The notes beneath the pieces are model-generated. The model was not told the origin of the DNA, did no database searches, and was given only the letters and a program-made list of their open reading frames with translations. A stretch of 44,000 nucleotides of DNA from Basidiobolus ranarum. Its lineage: Eukaryota > Basidiobolomycota > Basidiobolomycetes > Basidiobolales. Shown piece by piece: positions 1 through 8,519 of the stretch; positions within the stretch are counted from its first letter, which is position 1, and every line of letters starts with the position of its first letter. The stretch covers positions 1 through 44,000 of the forward strand of contig JASJQH010000031.1 of assembly GCA_040143965.1 (NCBI GenBank). Reading direction: 5' to 3'. Both the position numbers and the translations under genes were made by a program.

Positions 1-379
1 GAGAAAACATGATTGCTCCTTGGCACATGGCGCATGGTTCACCAGTGGTATACATGGTTAACTCTTTCCAAAAGTCGTAGTTTATACCGTTACCAGGGTA
101 GATATCTGAGCAGTTATTGAATGCTCTGATCTCTCCATGCCATGTTGGGTTATGGTTACCCAGGTTGATTCCGTAACAAAGAACCTCGCCAGTTCTCTTA
201 CGAACGATAGAGGCACCAAAAGGAGCTTGGCGGCATTTTCCATGGCTAAGAGTGAAGTCAATCGTTTTTTGCATGTATTGGTAGTCACTTGCATCAGCCT
301 TCGCCCACTTGGCACTCGCCAGAGATAGATTACCAACAACCAACAAGATGGAAGCAATAGCGATGTTTAGAACTTTCAT
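1..379 (-). CDS. secreted cytosine/nucleoside deaminase-like protein (partial, 3' end beyond left edge)
   Basis: The frame is open from an ATG at 379 to the window edge (126 codons seen, no intron, no stop). Residues 1-22 form a typical signal peptide (MKVLNIAIASILLVVGNLSL, then ASA). The rest carries the zinc-site signature of the cytidine/deoxycytidylate deaminase superfamily: HGE at residues 81-83 (zinc-binding His plus proton-shuttle Glu) and PCAMC at 115-119 (two Cys ligands). HGEI followed by an NC pair resembles fungal cytosine deaminase FCY1 more than the HAE of TadA or cytidine deaminases. Known enzymes of the FCY1 type are cytosolic, so the secretion signal is odd. The substrate cannot be read from this fragment; cytosine, guanine or another nucleobase/nucleoside are all possible. 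A TATA box lies just upstream at 412-421 on this strand. Confidence 0.82.
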   Translation of the reverse strand, partial: MKVLNIAIASILLVVGNLSLASAKWAKADASDYQYMQKTIDFTLSHGKCRQAPFGASIVRKRTGEVLCYGINLGNHNPTWHGEIRAFNNCSDIYPGNGINYDFWKELTMYTTGEPCAMCQGAIMFS

Positions 380-411
380 TTTCAAGATAACTAACACTCT
401 GAGTGAGTCCA

Positions 412-421
412 CTTTATATAT
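412..421 (-). promoter_or_regulatory. TATA box of the deaminase gene
   Basis: Read on the minus strand the sequence is ATATATAAAG, about 35 bp upstream of the ATG at 379. The implied 5' leader is very short. Confidence 0.6.
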
Positions 422-1554
422 CAATTGTTGAGTGTCGCCACATATCTTTCAAGTGAATTCCGCACAACCTCTCTTGGATATCATTTCTTAAGATAGCTAG
501 ATATTGTTACTCTTCAGCGTCATTCATACCGAGGAGAACGCTCAATTTTGGACAGAGATGCGCCAAGTAAACTAGTTTGATACGCTGAGTCTGGGAAGTT
601 CCTAGTTTTGGATGATGTCCCCCTTAACCTTGCACCTCTTTGATTCGCCCTACATGTGACCACACGGACAATATGTACAATGGTACATTTACTGTCTATA
701 TTCTAGGAAGTTATGGATGATGGGCATTTAGGAATCTCTAAGAAATACCTGATTAAAAACTGGATGCTATACATATATACACAACACCACTCGGTCTAGA
801 TAAGCAGATTATCGGTGGGATGATAACTTCGAAATGGACAGAATTTCACTTTATTAATAGTCATGAAAATGAAGGGTTTCTCTATATATCTCTGTAAGCA
901 GATCAGTGGGAACTATCGAATATGTTGTTTGTAATGTCAGCAATAACTTTAAGATTGGTAGTGTGTGAGTAGAACTTAATCTTGAAGATAAATGCTAGGG
1001 CAGCGTGCTTATACTTACAACATCTCGTTGAAAGTTGAATCATGCAGTGAATACAGAGATACTTAGGAGAAATGCTTGAAGAAAGGTGATTGGATCCAAC
1101 TTACTATGTATATATCCTAAAACCTCACAGCTGAGTGTTAAATGGTGGTTCAACTGAGTTGAGCTAGAATATAGCATCTTGTTACATAGCAAATAGAATA
1201 GAAATACTCCAGAAGTTGATTAGCATGGATGCATGAGTGACCACCTTCTCTTTCTCTGAATGATTCCAACCTTTAGTTATGCAATGTAACAAATCTATTC
1301 TTAGTTTGAGTTTGGTCACATAAGCGCTATATGCCAGAAGTTAGCTAGTTAGGACAGCAAATGTGAGTAAAGAGGAGCTTCCGATTAGTCACTATTTCAA
1401 ACCAACTTGGAACAAATACCTCAGAAATAGCTGAAACCCAGTTTAGGCATGTGACCGATAATAATTGGTTTAAATATTAAGGAGATTGCATAACATGGAT
1501 TGATTGAATGCAGTAACGCAATACAGATTTTCCGATGCTGCATGATCAAGTGAG
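422..1554. other. intergenic spacer, no gene seen
   Basis: This AT-rich spacer lies between the divergent deaminase and SSI-family genes. No open frame with a recognisable protein, no tRNA and no strong repeat was found. It must contain the upstream control regions of both genes. Confidence 0.6.
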
Positions 1555-1562
1555 TATAAATA
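1555..1562 (+). promoter_or_regulatory. TATA box of the SSI-family gene
   Basis: TATAAATA lies about 65 bp upstream of the ATG at 1628, a normal TATA-to-start distance for a fungal gene with a short leader. Confidence 0.6.
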
Positions 1563-1627
1563 CTAGTCTATCCTTTATCTTAAATAGAAAACCCCCTCAA
1601 ATCTACTATAGAACTTAGACCATAGCA

Positions 1628-2035
1628 ATGAGATTATCTTATTCCCTTTTCACCACCTTTGCAGTTGTGTTCACTAGCTCGGTCACTATTGATGCTCAGG
1701 GAGTCTCAGCTAGCGTAGGAGGCAATCAGGCCCACTATCAGCTAGTTATTCATAAAGGGGAGGACACCACAGGGAAAGTTTTGTCTCAGGTCACGTTAAA
1801 TTGTCACCCTACTGGCGGCTCTCATCCTCATGCCAAGCAAGCGTGCTCTGCTCTTGATAAGGCAGAAGGAGACTTCGAAAAGCTACATAATTCGGGAGGG
1901 ATTTGTAATTTCATCTTCGATCCTGTCACTGTGACAGCTAAGGGCAGAGGGTTTGGGAAGAAAGTGAATTTTAAGAAGACATTTAGCAATTCCTGCGTAG
2001 CAGATGGTGAAACTGATGGAGTGTTCAAATTCTAG
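1628..2035 (+). CDS. secreted subtilisin inhibitor, SSI family (MEROPS I16 type)
   Basis: Intronless, 135 residues. Residues 1 to about 24 are a signal peptide. The mature part matches the Streptomyces subtilisin inhibitor layout: VTLNC then a P-T-G-G-x-HP segment and an AC pair, a CNFIFDPVTVTAKG segment, and a TFxNxC segment with a VFKF tail. Four cysteines at 59, 73, 93 and 123 have spacings of 14 and 30, against 15 and 30 in SSI (disulfides 35-50 and 71-101). Aligned with SSI CPMVYDP, the reactive-site P1 residue is Phe95, which would suit subtilisin or chymotrypsin-like proteases. SSI proteins are tight-binding, substrate-like inhibitors, known mainly from actinobacteria. A fungal copy with eukaryotic-type TATA and fungal neighbours suggests horizontal transfer, but direction and age are unknown. 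Inhibition has not been shown; fold and family are fairly sure. Confidence 0.86.
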   Translation: MRLSYSLFTTFAVVFTSSVTIDAQGVSASVGGNQAHYQLVIHKGEDTTGKVLSQVTLNCHPTGGSHPHAKQACSALDKAEGDFEKLHNSGGICNFIFDPVTVTAKGRGFGKKVNFKKTFSNSCVADGETDGVFKF

Positions 2036-2344
2036 AATAGAATGTTTAGAATAGACTCCTTCACTCTTTCCAATGGTCGTTAATATATTCACATCACATT
2101 TAGAGCTCAAAGGGTGGGCATACGATCGGATAATAATAAACTCATTCTCATCCACTTTCTCACTTTCTCTTCCACACCTCATTTAAGGTTAAATTAGCTT
2201 CATTTAATAGCAGTCTGTATTCCGTAGCTGAGTGTAAATAAGGATTCATCTGTACGCCATGCTGCGGATTTGAAGATAAATCATTCGGAGATTTATAAAC
2301 CTCCAGCGGCTCACTTCAGACACTTACTATTTCTCTTTCACGTT
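2036..2344. other. intergenic spacer with possible short uORF
   Basis: The spacer lies between the SSI-family stop and the first ATG of the hydrolase. A TATA-like TGTAAATA occurs near 2233. An ATG at 2259 opens a 4-codon reading frame ending in TGA before the hydrolase start. If transcribed, it would be an upstream ORF. Confidence 0.4.
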
Positions 2345-3265
2345 ATGGCTAAAGTCTCTACTGAAGCTAGCACAGAAACTCTCGGTTTAGCCCGTATTTT
2401 ACTTTACGCCAAGGTTTATTTACTTCGAGGATTTGGCTTTCTCGTCTCTTACCTAGTGAAGTTTAATTCTAACGCGAAGCCCTCAGCAGTTGAGGATATA
2501 CCAACCACTCCACCTATACGTTGTGCCTTTTATTTTCCACCTTCTTATGACTCTGGTAACCCACAACAATATCCTGTTTACATAAACCTTCACGGTGGAG
2601 GTTTTATTGCTGGTTATGAAGATGATGACGCGGAATTTTGTGATTTCTTAGCAAAAGAAGTGGGCTGCATCGTCGTTTCCCCAGCATATCGCTTAGCTCC
2701 CGAATATCCCTTTCCCACAGGCCTGAATGATACCTATGCTGTTAGTCAGTGGATTATTCAGGAATACAAAACCACTAAGTTGGCGGTAGGTGGAACCAGT
2801 GCTGGAGGTCACCTGGCACTGGGACTCTCACAATTACTGATAAAATCGAATAAGGATGTGATCAAATCGGTTGTGAGTGTTTATTCACCGATGAATTTTA
2901 GTAGAACATCCGTAAATACTTTCAAAGAAAAAGAGCCTAAAATCCGGAATTTCTACCATGAATCCTACTTGCAGGCGACTCAAGGGGATGAGGAATCCCT
3001 TCAGAATCCTCTGCTTTCGGTGAATTACGCATCTCCCGATATGTATCCAGAGTCCATGGTCATTCTTGCCGCGAGAGATGATCCGAATATTGAGGACATC
3101 GAGATATTCATTCGAACGATTAAACCGCGAATTGGGAAAGTCTACGAAGGGGTATTCCATGGATGGTTACATGTTGCCGAAAGAATTATCGGGAAAGAAG
3201 CGACCCAAAAGAAATGGGATTGCTACCAGACGATAGCGGATGAGATGAAAGTGGTTTTTGCTTAG
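2345..3265 (+). CDS. alpha/beta hydrolase fold-3 (HSL-type) esterase/lipase
   Basis: Intronless, 306 residues from the first ATG at 2345. The frame is open upstream to 2270 but only from a TTG, so 2345 is the chosen start. The hormone-sensitive-lipase-like family is shown by the oxyanion-hole motif HGGG at 83-86, a PAYRLAPEYPFP segment, the nucleophile elbow GTSAGG with Ser152, a probable catalytic Asp246 in the ARDDP segment and His273 in VFHGWLH. These enzymes hydrolyse carboxyl esters of short or medium acyl chains. The true substrate cannot be inferred. No signal peptide is seen; a hydrophobic stretch near residues 20-38 could be a membrane-associating cap segment. It lies between two secreted-protein genes and, like them, lacks introns. 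Confidence 0.87.
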   Translation: MAKVSTEASTETLGLARILLYAKVYLLRGFGFLVSYLVKFNSNAKPSAVEDIPTTPPIRCAFYFPPSYDSGNPQQYPVYINLHGGGFIAGYEDDDAEFCDFLAKEVGCIVVSPAYRLAPEYPFPTGLNDTYAVSQWIIQEYKTTKLAVGGTSAGGHLALGLSQLLIKSNKDVIKSVVSVYSPMNFSRTSVNTFKEKEPKIRNFYHESYLQATQGDEESLQNPLLSVNYASPDMYPESMVILAARDDPNIEDIEIFIRTIKPRIGKVYEGVFHGWLHVAERIIGKEATQKKWDCYQTIADEMKVVFA

Positions 3266-4172
3266 ATGATCAACACAATGAAGCGAGGTAGCTCTCTGTA
3301 ATATTGCAATACCATTTAGCTTAGTAATCAGGTGGCTTGGCACGTGACCAATGAAATAAAGTATCACCCATACAGCGATCAAGATTAAATATGAATGGTC
3401 CAAGCTTTCTGTGGTAGGTAAATAACCAGTAACCAAATTGAATGGTATGTTGAAAAGAAATGCCAAATGTGAATTTGTTCTATCTATGGATGCTACAGCT
3501 CCACAGTAAAGGAGCCTTTTGCTTTAACTTGGGTGATTATCGCCACAGACATATACTTTAAAGTTGGCTGCTTGTTTCAATTCAAATTACCTTTGACAGG
3601 TTATTTAGAATCTAATTCGCCTGGAGTCTAGGTCAAACTATCTCTACTATAATAGCAGTACATTGTTCACTATCTTTCACATGGTGAATCTATGACAATG
3701 GTATTTATAGACTATGTTCAGCATAATAGAGAGAGAATTATCTACCAAGAAGTTATGTTCAGCGTAACAGAGAGAGAACTATTCCCATTGGAATATCTTT
3801 CAGGTGGCTTATGAGACTTGGACCATAATCACTACAGCTGTCATCATCATGATCATTACATCAGTCTTAGTACTGCTATAAATGGTAGAAAGTTCATGTG
3901 CGCTGTCAATCTACTCAACGATACTTGGGTAGCTCTGATTAGTATCCAAGTATTGGTAGTAAGAATGGCGCAAGTATACTTAAATCAGTTACACCAAGTT
4001 TGCAATGAGATAGAGGAAACGCTATACACAGCTATAAACGTTGTTCATAGATCTATCCAAAAATAACTGAATCCAAGTGTCAATATTCGAATATATTATT
4101 TTGCAACCTTTTGGCTAAATGCCACTTCACTCAAATTCTAGAGACTGTGGTGAGAGAGCACCATTGTAAAGA
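3266..4172. other. intergenic spacer with a short direct repeat
   Basis: No supportable gene. A frame open at 3818-4066 has no ATG start and no recognisable content. The stretch contains a 29-bp imperfect direct repeat (separate entry) and the promoter of the deacetylase. Confidence 0.5.
3713..3782. repeat. imperfect direct repeat, two copies, period 41 bp
   Basis: Copies at 3713-3741 and 3754-3782 begin TATGTTCAGC and end GAGAGAGAAYTAT, differing at a few positions, with a 12-bp spacer. Probably a small local duplication. Function unknown. Confidence 0.6.
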
Positions 4173-4182
4173 TATAAAAATA
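4173..4182 (+). promoter_or_regulatory. TATA box of the polysaccharide deacetylase gene
   Basis: TATAAAAATA lies 37 bp upstream of the ATG at 4219. An in-frame ATG at 4186 is too close to the TATA box to be a likely start. Confidence 0.6.
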
Positions 4183-4218
4183 GCCATGCAAAGACTTACC
4201 ATTCATCAACTATCAAAT

Positions 4219-5109
4219 ATGCATCTCCACTTTACTTCCATGGCTTTATTCGCTTTCTTGCACTCAGTGTTGGCACAGGAAGCTTAGTCCACTACACTGG
4301 CAGATATCAATACGGCGTGGGTTAGTCAATATGATCTCTCCGGTGTCCCCGATATCCCACCTAGACCCGTAGGCTCTGGTACTTGTCCTGACTCATTATG
4401 CGGACCTGAGGATTGTGAAAATTGTTGGGAGAGTTGTGGGAACTGCGCTCAACCTGATGACATCTACGGCTGTCAAGCTAGCCAGTGGGCATTGTCTTTT
4501 GATGATGGCCCATCACAATACACCTCTCAGCTACTTGACATTCTTGCAGCATCCAATGTCAAGGCTACATTCCAAATGATCGGTTCCAACGTAATTCAGT
4601 ATCCAGATGTAGTAAAAAAAGCATATGACCAAGGCCATCAAATTGCTTCTCATACATGGTCTCACCCACATCTGATGTCTCTCTCCAACGATCAGATTGT
4701 GGCGGAAGTAAGAGCTACAGAAGATGCTATTTTCAACATTACAGGTGTGAGACCGTCATTCATTCGACCTCCCTACGGTGAAGCAGATGATCGTGTAAAG
4801 GGCATCTTCAAAGCAATGGGCTACCACACTTTGTTGTGGAATATGGATACCTTGGATTGGGATATCTCCACGAAGAATGAGAGCCCCAGCCTTATTTTGA
4901 ATTCTTTTGAGACTGCCATCGCCAATGGAACCAACTTAAACCCCCATGGTGATCTGGGATTTATCTCATTACAACATGACATTTATATTGATACTGTGGA
5001 GCAAACACCCAATATAGCCCAACTCCTGGCTCAAAACAACTTTCATTTTGTTCTGGCTTACGAGTGTGTCAACCTTTCCCCTTATCAATCAACAAATCCG
5101 GTCAGTTAA
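4219..5109 (+). pseudogene. secreted chitin/polysaccharide deacetylase (CE4) with in-frame TAG after the signal peptide
   Basis: The frame runs 297 codons from ATG 4219 to TAA 5109 but has a TAG at 4285-4287 (codon 23). Codons 1-22 encode a clear signal peptide ending VLA-QEA. After the stop comes a Cys-rich linker (eight Cys in about 45 residues) and a full NodB/CE4 domain: SFDDGP with Asp95/Asp96 (base and metal ligand), HTWSHPH with metal ligands His145 and His149, RPPYGE, LWNMDTLDWD and the LQHDIY motif with the catalytic His. Such enzymes remove acetyl groups from chitin or related polymers in fungal walls. All motifs are intact, so the nonsense codon is recent, is a sequencing error, or is read through. 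Splicing out the TAG would need an intron of about 20 bp, far below the sizes seen here. The next in-frame ATG lies inside the catalytic domain. Confidence 0.85.
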
Positions 5110-5694
5110 CCAAAAGTAGCTTGGTCCCACGTTGCTAAAATATCACAAATATCCTCTCAACTTTGACATCGTTTCTATTTACTTTATCCAATCGAAGCAA
5201 TAAATATAAATACCACTTTTGTTATCAATCTTACACTTGCTAGTGATTATTTTAACCCCAGTCTACTCTGCGCTCTCTGGAACGCTTTGTAATGATTAAA
5301 CGCCCGAATCAGTCGTTATTAACTCCAACTATTCGATTTGGACTTGGTAATTATTACGATCCTCATTACGATCCTCCATTGAGTGCAAATCGCCCCTGTT
5401 ATGTAAAAATGCTTTGATAGATAACCAATCAGAGGGATATCTACTGAGCCTAGGTCGATCCGACTCAAATTCAAGGCACCCTATTCGTCAAACTAGGTAC
5501 ATCGGCCTTGTCTGGATGAAAGTAATCCCAATCCAGATTTGTCAAAAAGTCGATCCAAAAAGGCGATGGTTATCCTAGATGGTACGAACTTCGGATGCAA
5601 CACTTGAACGTTGAGAGATTTGGTAACATGGAAGTCATGTGATGTGGCTCTTCATACGTATCTAAAGTGGGGATATTGGGTGCTGGGTGCTGGG
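5110..5694. other. intergenic spacer, no gene seen
   Basis: A possible polyadenylation signal AATAAA lies near 5200, downstream of the deacetylase. A short GGTGCTG tandem lies near 5679-5694. No open frame of interest was found. Confidence 0.5.
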
Positions 5695-5701
5695 TATAAA
5701 T
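5695..5701 (+). promoter_or_regulatory. TATA box of the L-2-hydroxyglutarate dehydrogenase gene
   Basis: TATAAAT lies 82 bp upstream of the ATG at 5783. Confidence 0.45.
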
Positions 5702-5782
5702 GTGTGAACATATGATAAATACTGAGTTGTACTCGGAAAGTCTCCATTAATTCTCCTTATTCTTTAGTAAACGTCACCCAAT

Positions 5783-7731
5783 ATGCTTGCCTCTAGGGCC
5801 ACTAAAACCTTCTTTAAAGGCACTTTCACTCGTAATTGTGTACGTACTAGTTATGCTGGCTTCCATAACATAAGTAAGTTTTCTGCCCAGGAAAAGCTTC
5901 ACCTATGGGAGAAATTGCCTGGCGAGAATACCGAGGAAAAGCCCGGCTTTGCCAAATTAAAGGGTTCTTTAAAAGAGACCAACTTTAGAACTATCGATGC
6001 TAAGGATGAGTACGACGTGGTTATTGGTAAGTTCTAAACTGGGAGAATACGTATTGAGAGCACCCATCATTAAGCAATTCTTTGTTAACTAGTGGGAGGA
6101 GGAATTGTTGGTTTGGCTACTGCCCGAGAGATTCTCAAACGGTATCCTGAAAAAACCGTGGCAGTTCTTGAGAAAGAACGTGAGGTAGCTGCTCATCAAA
6201 CTGGACATAATAGTGGTGTAATTCATGCGGGTTTATACTAGTAATACTCTTAAATTTCTGTGGTTTATTATTTCCATACTTGCTTTAACACCATTTATTG
6301 GATTTTAAGTGAGCCTGGATCCCGTATGGCACGCACTTGCGTTAGAGGGGCGGAATTAATGTACAAGTATTGTGAGGATCGTGGCCTTCCGGTGGAACGA
6401 TGCGGTAAACTTGTTGTTGCTGTCAACGAAAGTGAGCATGCTCAAGTAGAGAAACTTTACAATCAGGGTACAGCCAATGGAGTCAAAGGATTGGAGATAT
6501 TACACGGTCCCGAAGTAAGAGATAAATCATATTACATCATACAAAAAATCAGGCTAATGGCTAATGGCTTTACTAAAGGTGCAAAAATATGAACCTAATG
6601 TTCGTGCTTACTCTGCCCTATACTCTCCCAATACCGGAATCGTTGATTATGGATTAGTTGCTCAGAATCTAGCTGAAGAGATCAAGGATAGTGGGTTCGT
6701 ATTTATCTTATTCAAACCCTAAAATATCATCGGTGAATCTCATACATTGAATTCTTAGACGAGGAGAGATTAAGTTGGCATTTGAGGCCAAGAAGTTTAC
6801 TCAGACATCCGATGATCGAGTGCTGGTAAATTTGATTCCTACCAAGATAACCTTGCGCCCATACTGGATTGATTAATATGCGTATTTGTAGATCAAAGGA
6901 GCGGAGCCAGCCAATAAGGGTCCAACTTTGGAAGTCATAGGCAAAAATGTCATCACATGCGCAGGTTTCTACGCTGACCGTGTGAGTGGTCTTACTGGCG
7001 GAAATCCCAACTCGGCAAGAGTAGTAACATTCCGCGGTACATATTACCAAGTAAAGCCCGAGTATCGTGGCTTAGTTAAAATGAACGTCTATCCAGTTCC
7101 TAGCGGTGGAGGCATTCCTGTAGGAGTACACTTCACACCCACTGTAAGAAAATTCGATAGAAACCCAATCGAAACGCATGCGCTAATCTTCTCTACATAG
7201 GTCAATGTTCGTCGCGGACACCAATTGATTGTTGGCCCTGGTGCCTGCATTACATTTGCTCGCGAAGGATATCAATTTTGGGACCTTAAATTAAGCGACA
7301 TTTGGGACTCCATCAGTAATCCCCATTTCTGGTCCTTTGCTCTTGGCAACTTCTCCCTATCATTCGGAGAGCTATGGCGTGATCTTAACAAGCGTGCCTT
7401 TTTGAAATCCGGCCAAAGAATGATTCCAGCCTTACGTGAAGACATGGTCGAGCCATCATTCGCTGGTGTAATGGCTCAAATCTTCGAGCAAGGAGGACTG
7501 GCCGCTGGGGACTATATATTAGAAAGAAAGGTAAGTAATAGCTAGTACTCACTAAGCGTTCCCGCATCTAACTGAGTTTATAAGGTTTTGGGAGGCACTA
7601 CCTTGAATGTTCGTAACGCTCCTTCACCAGCTTGTACAGCCTCGTTAGCCATTGGCGAGATGGTTGCAGATGTTGCAACTGAGGACTTTGGTTGGAAGAC
7701 TGCTGAAAAGAAGGAATCGGTTTCTCTATAA
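5783..7731 (+). CDS. L2HGDH: mitochondrial L-2-hydroxyglutarate dehydrogenase (8 exons)
   Basis: Exons 5783-6026, 6093-6240, 6310-6514, 6579-6694, 6759-6825, 6892-7143, 7201-7530 and 7585-7731 join in frame to 502 residues. Introns are 54-69 bp. The FAD enzyme oxidises L-2-hydroxyglutarate, a toxic side product of malate dehydrogenase, to 2-oxoglutarate. A basic, Ser/Thr-rich leader of about 75 residues fits mitochondrial import. The Rossmann FAD motif [11 protein letters not shown] lies at 82-92 (Gly83, 85, 88), followed by [20 protein letters not shown], a family hallmark. Further on are [28 protein letters not shown] and the C-terminal [10 protein letters not shown]. Length fits the family. 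The donor of intron 4 (GTTCGT at 6695) is the weakest splice site. Ferrochelatase follows on the same strand. Confidence 0.93.
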
Positions 7732-8519
7732 ACGCTTTGCGTTAACTAACCATATTGGTTCCAAACGCATTTTCTATGGCCAATTCATTTGTATACAATA
7801 AAATCGACATTTTTTGAATCCAACTTTATGCATCGACTCCTCACTAACAAGTTCAGCTATGCCGTCGTTAGCTATATATAAATGCTTCTAGGGTGTAACA
7901 AGGTCCATAGTGAGCTTTCTGGTTCCATGTTTGATAATCACCCAACGGCAGAAAAGGAATAAAAGCAGGTTACAATGACTAAGCCAGTCAGACAACTTTG
8001 GAGTAGATATCAAATCATTGGTAATTAATCTTGGAATGGATATCAAATCATTTCCAATTATCATCCAACTTAGAGTGGCAGCTTCAATTCCGATGGTCTT
8101 AATATGGAAAAATACTTCCGTTGCCCAACCCCACAGCATTTTTTCATGACAATTACGTCTACCGATCGAGTATATTCTTGTTCACAGCGATTAACAAGCC
8201 AGCGTCATTTCCATTGTGGCCAATACAAGCTCAACGATCCTCTTCCGTGGCTATTTCCCCGCGTAGCTATTGTTTTATTGAGTTCGTCATACAAATACCA
8301 CTACGAAATGCCAGCATCAATCGGTGATGCGCTTATTGTAGTGCGTAGTGCGTAGCGGGTATAGTCACTGAGAATGGAAATCGCCTGAATTAGTTGAGAT
8401 TTGAAGATGCTCTCTCATTGGATTACCAACAAAAATTTCCCTCATATTTAGTCACTCAAAAAGACACATTCTTTCTACACAAACGTGTTTTATTTTTCAA
8501 CTTCAACCCATCACAAGTC
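7732..8519. other. intergenic spacer, no gene seen
   Basis: It contains an AATAAA about 65 bp after the dehydrogenase stop and a near-repeat of ATATCAAATCATT at about 8008 and 8040. Open frames at 8104-8355 and nearby encode nothing recognisable. The 3' part must hold the ferrochelatase promoter. Confidence 0.5.

Noticed and set aside
3818-4066. 82-codon plus-strand frame
   Set aside because: Begins with TTG, has no upstream ATG in frame, no domain and no splice partner.
4267-4287. Mini-intron removing the TAG of the deacetylase gene
   Set aside because: It would be about 20 bp, while accepted introns here are at least about 54 bp.
8104-8355. Open frames of 68-83 codons before ferrochelatase
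   Set aside because: No homology recalled, no splice link to a neighbour, and overlapping frames of equal quality suggest chance.
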